Origin: Clostridiales bacterium
GTDB lineage: Bacteria; Bacillota; Clostridia; Oscillospirales; Oscillospiraceae
Direction of reading: 5' to 3'
DNA: 6,198 bases
NCBI GenBank assembly: GCA_003516765.1
Contig: DPCD01000012.1
Span: 1 to 6,198, forward strand
The notes below the pieces were generated by a model. It had not been told where the DNA came from. It was given only the letters and a program-made list of their open reading frames with translations, and did no database searches. This document shows positions 1 to 4,534 of this stretch, in pieces. The translations under genes and the position numbers were made by a program. The first letter of the stretch is position 1. Each line of letters starts with the position of its first letter.

Positions 1-50
1 TTACAAGGTGCACTCCGCTATCTTCGCGGTCGCTCACTCTCTGGCGAGCT
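1..50 (-). promoter_or_regulatory. Probable rRNA operon leader with boxA-like end (partial)
   Basis: This is the transcribed stretch downstream of the three tandem leftward promoters. Read on the minus strand it ends in TGCACCTTGTAA at the window edge. That resembles the boxA-like CCTTGAAAA/CTTTGAAAA element found just before 16S genes and in 16S-23S spacers of Firmicutes, where it serves rRNA antitermination. A small CCGC/GCGG hairpin precedes it. No rRNA sequence lies inside the window, so the rRNA assignment is an inference from promoter strength, tandem arrangement and this motif. Another stable RNA operon, such as a tRNA array, is the main alternative. Confidence 0.5.
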
Positions 51-55
51 TATTT

Positions 56-84
56 ATTGTATCACAGAGTTTCGAGCTTGTCAA
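56..84 (-). promoter_or_regulatory. Sigma-A promoter, promoter-proximal copy (P3) of tandem set
   Basis: On the minus strand, TTGACA (79-84) and TACAAT (56-61) are separated by exactly 17 bases, with an extended -10 (TGA before TACAAT). An A/T-rich stretch upstream (about 85-110) looks like an UP element. The -35 and its upstream flank (GTTCTTGACA) match P2, so the two look like duplicates of one promoter. Confidence 0.85.
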
Positions 85-151
85 GAACTTTTTCGAAGTT
101 TTTTGAATCACTCTATTTCGTTGTGACACGCTCGCCGAAGAAAGCTTGCTG

Positions 152-180
152 ATTATATCACATTGATTCGCGTCTGTCAA
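152..180 (-). promoter_or_regulatory. Sigma-A promoter, middle copy (P2) of tandem set
   Basis: Full consensus on the minus strand: TTGACA (175-180), 17-base spacer, TATAAT (152-157), extended -10 TGA. It is preceded by A/T-rich DNA at about 181-225, a likely UP element. Its -10 lies exactly 96 bases upstream of that of P3. A perfect consensus promoter with an UP element is typical of stable-RNA operons. Confidence 0.88.
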
Positions 181-254
181 GAACTTTTTTTCAAATTCTT
201 TCGAACTTTTCAAATCAATTTTCAAAACCAGGCGCTCTCTCGAACGCAGGTGTT

Positions 255-282
255 ATTATACCAGTTTCTCCACAAAAGTCAA
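255..282 (-). promoter_or_regulatory. Sigma-A promoter, distal copy (P1) of tandem set
   Basis: Minus strand TTGACT (277-282), 16-base spacer, TATAAT (255-260), with TGG forming an extended -10. It is 103 bases upstream of P2. The flank differs from P2 and P3, so it is less clearly a duplicate. It probably feeds the same leftward transcript. Confidence 0.75.
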
Positions 283-364
283 CATAAAATTCGCCGTCTT
301 TTTCCACAAAGACCATGGCGTACCATTTGTGCGTTTTTGCCATCCATCCACATCTTGTGTGTAC

Positions 365-394
365 AAAAAAGAGGACGCCCTAACGGGCGTCCTC
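365..394 (-). terminator. Intrinsic terminator of hpf
   Basis: A perfect 10-bp GC-rich stem (371-380 paired with 385-394) with a TAAC loop is followed on the minus strand by six T (365-370). It starts about 20 bases past the hpf stop. It separates hpf from the leftward promoters further left. The stretch 283-364 beyond it holds nothing recognisable. Confidence 0.93.
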
Positions 395-413
395 TCGGAT
401 TTCGTATCTATTA

Positions 414-953
414 TTACTCTGCGTCTTCAATCAAGCCGTAGCCACCGTCTTTTCTCTTGTAGACCACTGCGAACGCACCGTCGTTGTCTTCGTCGCGGAA
501 GGCAAAGAACGTATGCTCCAGCAGGTTCATCTGCAGGATGGCTTCTTCTCTTGTCATCGGCTTCATGTTGAATTCCTTCTTGCGCACGATCTCAAACGTG
601 CCCTCCTCGGGCTCTTCGGGTGCAAAGGAGGTGACGTCCGGGGTACGGACGAAGGCGTCCTGCCGCAGGCGGCGGGAAAGTCTGGTCTTATTCTTGCGGA
701 TCTGCCGCTCCATCGTGGCGACCGCCGCGTCAATCGACGCGAACATATCCGACGTGCTTTCCCGTGCGCGGAAGTACATATTTGACGCATGTACAGTAAT
801 CTCTGCAATATTCCGGTCCTTGTCGACGCTGAACGTTACCAGCGCCTCGGCATCATCGCCAAAGAACCGCTCCAGCTTCATGACCTTCTTTTCGGCATAC
901 TTGTGAACATTCTCCGGGAGGTTGACTTTCTTCTCGGTGTACTGAAATCTCAT
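414..953 (-). CDS. hpf: Long-form ribosome hibernation promoting factor HPF
   Basis: The 179-residue product binds the small ribosomal subunit and pairs 70S ribosomes into inactive 100S dimers during slow growth or starvation. The N-terminal S30AE domain (about 1-100) begins MRFQYTEKKVNLPENV. After a charged linker comes the C-terminal dimerisation domain (about 120-179), with EFNMKPMTREEAILQMNLLEH and a KRKDGGYGLIE ending typical of the long type. Length is close to the roughly 190 residues usual in Firmicutes. The start at 951-953 is chosen because AAAGGAG (962-968) lies 8 bases upstream; the open frame runs 29 codons further, but that part does not resemble the family and covers the promoter. 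Two stop codons in a row (TAATAA) end the gene. It has its own promoter and terminator, so it is probably monocistronic. Confidence 0.95.
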   Translation of the reverse strand: MRFQYTEKKVNLPENVHKYAEKKVMKLERFFGDDAEALVTFSVDKDRNIAEITVHASNMYFRARESTSDMFASIDAAVATMERQIRKNKTRLSRRLRQDAFVRTPDVTSFAPEEPEEGTFEIVRKKEFNMKPMTREEAILQMNLLEHTFFAFRDEDNDGAFAVVYKRKDGGYGLIEDAE

Positions 954-977
954 ATAAGCCGCTCCTTTCGTTTTTTG

Positions 978-1012
978 CCTCTTCCAGAGGATTTGCGCTT
1001 TCTTTTCCTCTG
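978..1012 (-). promoter_or_regulatory. hpf 5' leader with two mutually exclusive hairpins
   Basis: The roughly 60-base hpf leader can form either a 7-bp stem (1006-1012 with 985-991) or a 5-bp stem with a 3-base loop (986-990 with 978-982). The two share 986-990, so only one can exist at a time. The first stem begins at the predicted 5' end of the transcript. The second lies about 10 bases before the ribosome binding site. A regulatory role is an inference; neither form is followed by a T-run, so attenuation by termination is unlikely. Confidence 0.3.
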
Positions 1013-1019
1013 TGGCTAC

Positions 1020-1048
1020 AGTATACCACATTTTGCACAATTTTTCAA
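1020..1048 (-). promoter_or_regulatory. Sigma-A promoter of hpf
   Basis: Minus strand TTGAAA (1043-1048), 17-base spacer, TATACT (1020-1025), with TGG giving an extended -10. Predicted transcription start is near 1013, leaving a leader of about 60 bases before hpf. It lies in the gap after the XRE gene, and no terminator is seen between them. Confidence 0.8.
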
Positions 1049-1091
1049 TCCCGTATGCGCCGTTTCTGGTGAATATTCTGTAAACAGTCTT

Positions 1092-1307
1092 TTACGAGAG
1101 TTTGTCCATCAGCTCGCGCAGCGACACACCGAAGAATTTTGCCAGCGCCACCATGTTTCTCGTGCTGATTGCGCTCTGCTGTCCGGACAAAATCCGCCGG
1201 ATGGTTCCGGGGTCGATGCCGGTCTGCCGGGAAAGCTGCACCGTCCCCACCGCGCGCTCGCGCAGCCAGACACGCAGCGTCCCTGCCGCTCTTTCATACC
1301 GCCGCAT
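1092..1307 (-). CDS. Small XRE-type helix-turn-helix DNA-binding protein
   Basis: A 71-residue protein consisting almost entirely of a Cro/C1-type helix-turn-helix domain. Residues 22-41 (TVQLSRQTGIDPGTIRRILS) form the helix-turn-helix, and MVALAKFFGVSLRELM near the C-terminus is the usual closing helix pair. No ligand-binding or oligomerisation domain is present, so it probably acts as a dimeric repressor or a partner protein. It starts 5 bases after the stop of the DUF4364 gene. Its ribosome binding site GGAG (1316-1319) abuts that stop codon, which points to one operon and coupled translation. Targets are unknown; autoregulation of this operon is possible. The fold assignment is firm, the role is not. 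Confidence 0.85.
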   Translation of the reverse strand: MRRYERAAGTLRVWLRERAVGTVQLSRQTGIDPGTIRRILSGQQSAISTRNMVALAKFFGVSLRELMDKLS

Positions 1308-1312
1308 ATGGC

Positions 1313-1843
1313 TTACTCCGGCTGACGCAGCAGCTGCTTCATAATGCCGTTGTAGATTGCCTCCGCCTGCTGCTCAAACGCGCGCTGCAGGCTTCTGCCC
1401 TGCGTCTTGCTCGGTGCGGTCAGCTCCAGCTTCATGAGATTGCCGATGTCGTCGTCCAGGAGCATCCGCACCGTGCAGGTGCCGTTTTCCTGCTCCACAA
1501 GCTCGCTTCTGACAAACTCGCCGCGCCGCGTCTGGGCATTGAACCGCTCCACTGCCGCCAGCGCCCGCTGCATCACCGGAAACGCGATCGAGTCGCGCGT
1601 AACCTCTTCCTGCTCGGCGCCCTTTTGGGTCACAACATACGTTCCGTCCGGCAGCTGCTCGAGATGCCCGCTTTCCACCATCTGCGGCACCGCGATGCTC
1701 ACATCAAAATAGCTCAGCCGGTCGTCCTGATAACACAGCTCATAGATTTTCTGCAGCGTCAGCGGATATTTCGCCTTTGCTGCCACAAACAGAATCAAAA
1801 CCTTCACATCCAGCATGTCCCGGATGAAACCGCGTTCTTCCAT
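1313..1843 (-). CDS. DUF4364 family protein (winged-helix-like)
   Basis: The 176-residue protein resembles the DUF4364 family of Clostridia, whose biochemical function is not established. The N-terminal half (about 10-85) looks like a winged-helix module: FIRDMLDVKVLILFVAA, a helical stretch ending in DVSIAVPQMVESGHLEQL, then GTYVVTQKGAE as the wing. The C-terminal half is an alpha/beta region rich in Glu and Arg with no catalytic motif that I recognise. No signal peptide or membrane segment is visible, so it should be cytoplasmic. The ATG at 1841-1843 is preferred, since AGAGGTGG (1849-1856) lies 5 bases upstream; an in-frame TTG seven codons earlier lacks such a site. It is the first gene of an operon with the XRE gene. 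A transcription factor role is an inference from the fold and neighbour. Confidence 0.85.
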   Translation of the reverse strand: MEERGFIRDMLDVKVLILFVAAKAKYPLTLQKIYELCYQDDRLSYFDVSIAVPQMVESGHLEQLPDGTYVVTQKGAEQEEVTRDSIAFPVMQRALAAVERFNAQTRRGEFVRSELVEQENGTCTVRMLLDDDIGNLMKLELTAPSKTQGRSLQRAFEQQAEAIYNGIMKQLLRQPE

Positions 1844-1871
1844 TTTGTCCACCTCTTCTGGCAAGGATTTC

Positions 1872-1881
1872 TAGCATGCTA
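1872..1881. promoter_or_regulatory. Perfect 10-bp palindrome at the predicted start of the DUF4364-XRE transcript
   Basis: TAGCATGCTA lies 2 bases downstream of the -10 box, so it covers the expected transcription start. In addition, the 9-mer CAAGGATTT occurs at 1862-1870 and again at 1911-1919, flanking the promoter. This layout fits an operator, possibly for the XRE protein encoded in the operon. That link is inference only. Confidence 0.4.
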
Positions 1882-1883
1882 AT

Positions 1884-1913
1884 AGTATACCATAAAACCT
1901 GTTGAAAACACAA
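1884..1913 (-). promoter_or_regulatory. Sigma-A promoter of the DUF4364-XRE operon
   Basis: Minus strand TATACT (1884-1889) with TGG forming an extended -10. The best -35 is TTGTGT (1908-1913) at an 18-base spacing, which is weak; the extended -10 may compensate. The gap 1844-2006 is shared with the divergent CAP gene, for which I see no convincing sigma-A promoter on the plus strand. Confidence 0.65.
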
Positions 1914-2006
1914 GGATTTTGGTGAACGCGCAAATTTCCTTCCAACATTTACAGCTTGCCATTTGCCATCGGCTGGCGTAAAAAGAAAAGCAAGGAGGGA
2001 AACCCA

Positions 2007-2681
2007 ATGAAAAGAAAAATCTTCACATTTGTCTCAACCCTGGCGCTTTCTGCCGCGCTGATTGTCTCGGCGCAGGCGGCATCCGCCCCGTGCAGCGCGC
2101 GCAGCCGCAGCTTCTGCTATCCGAGCAGCGTCTGTCTTCCCTGCGCGCCGTCCGGCTGCATCACGCTTCCGTGTCCGTCCGCACCCGAAACGCCCGACGA
2201 ACCGGAAACACCGGATACGCCGGATACGCCTGACACCCCCGATACTCCCGAAACACCCGATCCCCCGGACACGCCGTCCATGCCTGACATGCCGGACACC
2301 GGCAGTACATCAAGCTTTGCCCAGCAGGTTCTGACCCTTGTCAACCGCGAGCGCGCAGCAAACGGACTTTCCGCGCTCCGGCTCGACGATACGCTCAGCC
2401 GCTATGCTGCAGTCAAGTCGCAGGACATGCATGATAACGGCTATTTCAGCCACACCAGCCCCACCTACGGCTCGCCGTTCGACATGATGAAGTCCTTCGG
2501 CATCACCTACAACTACGCGGGTGAAAACATTGCCATGGGCTATTCATCCCCCGAAGCGGTCATGACCGCCTGGATGAACTCCGCAGGGCACCGCGCAAAT
2601 ATCCTTTCCGCCAACTTTACAACCCTCGGCGTCGGCTATGTCGCAGACGGCGGCTACTGGACGCAGTGGTTTATTGGATAA
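2007..2681 (+). CDS. Secreted CAP/SCP domain protein (YkwD-like) with Cys-rich and Pro-Asp-Thr linker
   Basis: The 224-residue protein has four parts. Residues 1-24 are a Sec signal peptide (MKRK, hydrophobic core, cleavage likely after SAQA). Residues 25-59 contain six cysteines (29, 37, 43, 46, 51, 56). Residues 60-99 are a low-complexity linker of PDT/PET triplets. Residues 104-224 are a CAP domain close to Bacillus YkwD: LVNRERAANGLSAL, GYFSHTSPTYGSPFDMM, GENIAMGY, WMNSAGHRANIL and a GVGYV...YWTQWFIG end. The putative CAP cavity residues H149, E173, E183 and H195 are present. There is no LPXTG anchor or membrane segment after the signal, so it is probably released or held at the envelope through the Cys/Pro region. 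The bacterial family's activity is unsettled. The ATG follows AAGGAGG (1992-1998) by 8 bases, and the gene ends at its own terminator. Confidence 0.93.
   Translation: MKRKIFTFVSTLALSAALIVSAQAASAPCSARSRSFCYPSSVCLPCAPSGCITLPCPSAPETPDEPETPDTPDTPDTPDTPETPDPPDTPSMPDMPDTGSTSSFAQQVLTLVNRERAANGLSALRLDDTLSRYAAVKSQDMHDNGYFSHTSPTYGSPFDMMKSFGITYNYAGENIAMGYSSPEAVMTAWMNSAGHRANILSANFTTLGVGYVADGGYWTQWFIG
2187..2300 (+). repeat. Degenerate 9-base tandem repeat encoding the PDT/PET linker
   Basis: The codons for residues 61-98 of the CAP protein form a degenerate 9-base repeat (variants of CCGGATACG, CCCGAAACA, CCTGACACC). Identical neighbouring units occur around 2214-2230, so copy number could vary by slippage. 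The product is a flexible, acidic, proline-rich spacer between the Cys-rich segment and the CAP domain. Confidence 0.8.
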
Positions 2682-2758
2682 AGCCGCACCTCGCCTGCGG
2701 GCGTGAAACTCGGCAGGGCTTTTGCCCGTCTGCATAGAAAGAACCAATTTCCCACCTT

Positions 2759-2788
2759 CCCCGCTTTTCGTAAGCGGGGTCTTTTTTT
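2759..2788 (+). terminator. Intrinsic terminator of the CAP gene
   Basis: An 8-bp stem (2759-2766 with 2772-2779), CCCCGCTT/AAGCGGGG, with a 5-base loop, then TC and seven T (2782-2788). It lies about 80 bases after the stop. The stretch between has only weak hairpins (for example GGGC-TTTT-GCCC) without T-runs. Confidence 0.92.
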
Positions 2789-2829
2789 GCCCACTTTTGC
2801 CGAACCGGTCGCGCAGAAGGCTCCAGCGT

Positions 2830-2838
2830 CATATTCTA
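2830..2838 (+). promoter_or_regulatory. Candidate sigma-K-type -10 box upstream of dpaA
   Basis: CATATTCTA fits the mother-cell sigma-K -10 consensus CATAnnnTA. In Bacillus subtilis the spoVF operon is transcribed by sigma-K. The expected transcription start would be at about 2845, the first base of the structured element. The -35 side shows no clear AC at the usual distance, so the call rests on the -10 and the downstream gene only. Confidence 0.35.
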
Positions 2839-2844
2839 TTGTAA

Positions 2845-2869
2845 GCGTCAGTTGACAAGGGCACACGCG
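2845..2869 (+). repeat. Left terminal inverted repeat of the structured element
   Basis: It begins GCGTCAGTTGACAAGGGCAC and pairs with the right repeat at all 25 positions if G-T pairs are allowed. The outer bases (TAA before, AAC after the right copy) give no clear target-site duplication beyond a possible AA. Confidence 0.85.
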
Positions 2870-3015
2870 CTTGCGTACCGGACTGGGCCTGCCAGCAAGT
2901 CCTTCGGAGTTTTTCGCGGAGGATAAACGGCGGCTGGGCAGGCAGACGAGGAAGATGGGCTGACGCCCATCGACGAGGAGAACGACGCCAGGCGCTGTTT
3001 TGCCCCGCGAAAAAC

Positions 3016-3040
3016 CGTGTGTGCCCTTGTCAGCTGACGC
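3016..3040 (-). repeat. Right terminal inverted repeat of the structured element
   Basis: Read on the minus strand it starts GCGTCAGCTGACAAGGGCAC, differing from the left copy at one base in the first 22 and one more after that. It ends 22 bases before the dpaA ATG, leaving the ribosome binding site just outside the stem. Confidence 0.85.
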
Positions 3041-3062
3041 AACGAATATCAGAAAAGAGGGG

Positions 3063-3911
3063 ATGCGTTTGATTCACACGATTGCCGTCCTCGGCGGCGA
3101 TGCGCGCCAGCGCTATTTATCAGAGCTTCTGTCGAGCGCGCAGTTTTCCGTCCGGACCTTCGGCGTGCCGGGTCTGCCGGACAGCGCGCCGTCTGCGATG
3201 GAGATTGCCTCGCAGGCGGACGCCGTCTGCCTGCCCACACCTGCCATCGCCTCCGGCGCAGTCACTGGTCTTCCCGGCCTCACACCCGCACAGCTTCTGA
3301 GCGCCTTACCCCCAGACACCGTCGTCTTCGGCGGCGGACTCGGCGCGTTCCGCTCGCTTCTGCAAAGAACAGGCACGCCGTACTATGATATGCTGCAAAA
3401 CCCCGCGCTCGCGCTTGCCAACGCCTCCGTCACTGCCGAAGGCGCCATCCTTCTGGCGCTGCAGGCGATGCCGATCACCCTGCAGGACGCCGATGTACTG
3501 CTCACCGGCTTCGGACGCATCGGAAAGAGCCTTGCCGGAAAACTCCGCGCGCTGGGCGCCCGCGTCACGCTCACCTCCCGAAACCCCAAAAACTTCCCGA
3601 CCATTGAGCAGCTTTCCTGCACGCCCGATGAAACCGGCGTCTACCATCTCGGTCTTTCGCAGTACGATGCCGTCTTCAACACTGTCCCCGCGCCCGTTTT
3701 TTCTTCTGCGCAGATTGCCATGCTTCGCCCGGACTGCCCATATATTGAGCTTGCCTCCAGCCCCGGCGGCATTGCCCCGGACGCCGCAAAGCCCGCGGCT
3801 TACATCCCAGCTCCCGGTCTTCCCGGCAAAACCGCTCCGAAAACCGCCGCGGCAATCCTTTTCCGTGCCATGTGTGATTCGCCCTATCTTTCCCGTCAGG
3901 AGGTCCTATGA
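3063..3911 (+). CDS. dpaA: Dipicolinate synthase subunit A (SpoVFA/DpaA)
   Basis: With subunit B it converts a lysine-pathway intermediate (from dihydrodipicolinate) to dipicolinic acid in the mother cell; this is then imported into the forespore core. The 282-residue protein is near the family length of about 297. The N-terminal domain starts with IAVLGGDARQ (7-16), a family hallmark. SVTAEGAI (122-129) leads into an NAD(P)-binding fold with GFGRIGK (149-155). NTVPAPVF (206-213), ELASSPGG (229-236) and APGLPGKTAPKTA (250-262) are also characteristic. The start is uncertain: the GAGGGG at 3057-3062 touches the ATG at 3063, but sits 6 bases before an in-frame TTG at 3069, which may be the real start (280 residues). 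Its stop overlaps the dpaB start (ATGA). The Bacillus companions asd, dapG and dapA do not follow. Confidence 0.95.
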   Translation: MRLIHTIAVLGGDARQRYLSELLSSAQFSVRTFGVPGLPDSAPSAMEIASQADAVCLPTPAIASGAVTGLPGLTPAQLLSALPPDTVVFGGGLGAFRSLLQRTGTPYYDMLQNPALALANASVTAEGAILLALQAMPITLQDADVLLTGFGRIGKSLAGKLRALGARVTLTSRNPKNFPTIEQLSCTPDETGVYHLGLSQYDAVFNTVPAPVFSSAQIAMLRPDCPYIELASSPGGIAPDAAKPAAYIPAPGLPGKTAPKTAAAILFRAMCDSPYLSRQEVL

Positions 3912-4480
3912 AACAGCCTGTTCTCGGCTTTGCCATGTGCGGCTCGTTCTGCACCTATCAGCCCGTCCTCGAAGCGCTCGAAGAGCTTCACACCGTCTTC
4001 CCGGACATCATCCCCATCATGTCCGGCGCAAGCTTCGAGACCGACTCCCGCTTCGGTCCGGCAGAAAGCTTCCGTACCCGTCTGGAAACAATCTGCGGTC
4101 ATGAAATCCTGCACACAATTCCGGAGGTCGAGCCGATCGGTCCCAAGGCGTTACTCGACGCGCTCGTCATTGCCCCCTGCACCGGAAATACAATCGCAAA
4201 GCTCGCAAACGGTATTGCCGACACGCCCGTTACCCTTGCCGCCAAAGCCCATCTTCGAAATGAAGCGCCCATCATCCTCGCCGTCTCCACCAACGACGCG
4301 CTCGCCGGAAACGCCGCAAACATCGGCTTGCTCCTCAACCGCAAGCACTATTACTTTGTTCCTTTCCGGCAGGACAGTCCCCAGAAAAAGCCCCGCTCCA
4401 TGGTCGCCGACTTCACCAAACTCACCGACGCCGTCTGCCACGCCATGCAGGGCGAACAAATTCAGCCGATTCTCCTCTGA
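3908..4480 (+). CDS. dpaB: Dipicolinate synthase subunit B (SpoVFB/DpaB), flavoprotein
   Basis: The 190-residue second subunit of dipicolinate synthase is a flavoprotein-fold protein of the same superfamily as phosphopantothenoylcysteine decarboxylase; Bacillus SpoVFB is about 200 residues. Visible motifs are GFAMCGSFCTY (7-17) at the phosphate-binding start, PKALLDALVIAPCTGNTIAK (79-98) with the flavin-contacting APCTGNT, NGIADTPVT (101-109), VSTNDALAGNAANIG (126-140) and NRKHYYFVPFRQD (144-156). It overlaps dpaA by 4 bases, so translation is probably coupled and the subunits made in equal amounts. AGGAGG at 3898-3903, inside the dpaA end, is 4 bases from the ATG. A terminator follows directly, so the operon is just these two genes. 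Expression in the mother cell late in sporulation is expected from family knowledge. Confidence 0.96.
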   Translation: MKQPVLGFAMCGSFCTYQPVLEALEELHTVFPDIIPIMSGASFETDSRFGPAESFRTRLETICGHEILHTIPEVEPIGPKALLDALVIAPCTGNTIAKLANGIADTPVTLAAKAHLRNEAPIILAVSTNDALAGNAANIGLLLNRKHYYFVPFRQDSPQKKPRSMVADFTKLTDAVCHAMQGEQIQPILL

Positions 4481-4491
4481 ATACATAGCAG

Positions 4492-4527
4492 CGCCCGCCG
4501 CAAGAAACCTCTTGCAGCGGGCGTTTT
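4492..4527 (+). terminator. Intrinsic terminator of dpaA-dpaB
   Basis: A 13-position stem (4492-4504 with 4511-4523) with one C/A mismatch and a 6-base loop, followed by TTTT (4524-4527) on the plus strand. It lies 11 bases after the dpaB stop. wecC ends just beyond at 4535, converging; on the minus strand the hairpin is not followed by a T-run, so it probably serves dpaB mainly. Confidence 0.85.
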
Positions 4528-4534
4528 CTGTTCG

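Larger units (their letters stand above)
2845..3040 (+). repeat. 196-bp structured inverted-repeat element before dpaA (MITE-like or leader RNA)
   Basis: The ends form a 25-position stem (2845-2869 with 3016-3040): 23 Watson-Crick pairs plus two T/G pairs (2852/3033, 2867/3018). Stacked directly on it is an 11-bp perfect stem, 2909-2919 with 3005-3015 (GTTTTTCGCGG/CCGCGAAAAAC). A side arm at 2870-2902 can form either of two stems (2870-2874/2895-2899 or 2880-2884/2898-2902). At the tip is a 7-bp hairpin (2954-2960/2965-2971, loop TGAC) bracketed by direct repeats GACGAGGA at 2945-2952 and 2972-2979. No credible gene lies inside. It resembles a non-autonomous mobile repeat, yet both non-Watson-Crick pairs are G-U wobbles only if the plus strand is transcribed, which fits a folded leader of dpaA. 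I cannot decide between the two from one copy. Confidence 0.75.

Noticed and set aside
34..225. A 63-codon open frame on the minus strand in the A/T-rich left region
   Set aside because: It contains the promoter boxes of P2 and P3 and its Lys/Phe-rich sequence comes from A/T-rich UP elements; no ribosome binding site was seen.
266..352. Three TCCACA-containing 9-mers (266-274, 300-308, 344-352) resembling DnaA boxes
   Set aside because: Each differs from TTATCCACA by one or two bases, no A/T-rich unwinding pattern or dnaA/dnaN gene is near, and the spacing is not regular enough to claim an origin.
954..1040. An N-terminal extension of hpf by 29 codons
   Set aside because: The extension overlaps the -10 box of the hpf promoter, does not match the S30AE domain, and lacks the strong ribosome binding site that precedes the inner ATG.
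1169..1882. A 237-codon open frame on the plus strand opposite DUF4364
   Set aside because: It is antisense to a well-supported gene, rich in Arg/His/Leu as expected from a GC-rich shadow frame, and has no recognisable domain.
2852..2880. A sigma-A promoter using TTGACA inside the left inverted repeat
   Set aside because: At 17 bases the -10 position reads GTACCG, and no nearby spacing gives an acceptable -10.
2848..3042. A 64-codon open frame on the minus strand covering nearly all of the inverted-repeat element
   Set aside because: It has a TTG start without a ribosome binding site, composition unlike a protein, and boundaries set by the repeats. It is better explained as a by-product of the element.
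2841..3044. Target-site duplication flanking the structured element
   Set aside because: The flanks (TTGTAA and AACGAA) share at most AA, too little to support a transposition footprint.
4492..4523. A bidirectional terminator serving wecC as well
   Set aside because: On the minus strand the hairpin is followed by CTGCTATGTATTC, not a T-run, so only plus-strand termination is supported.
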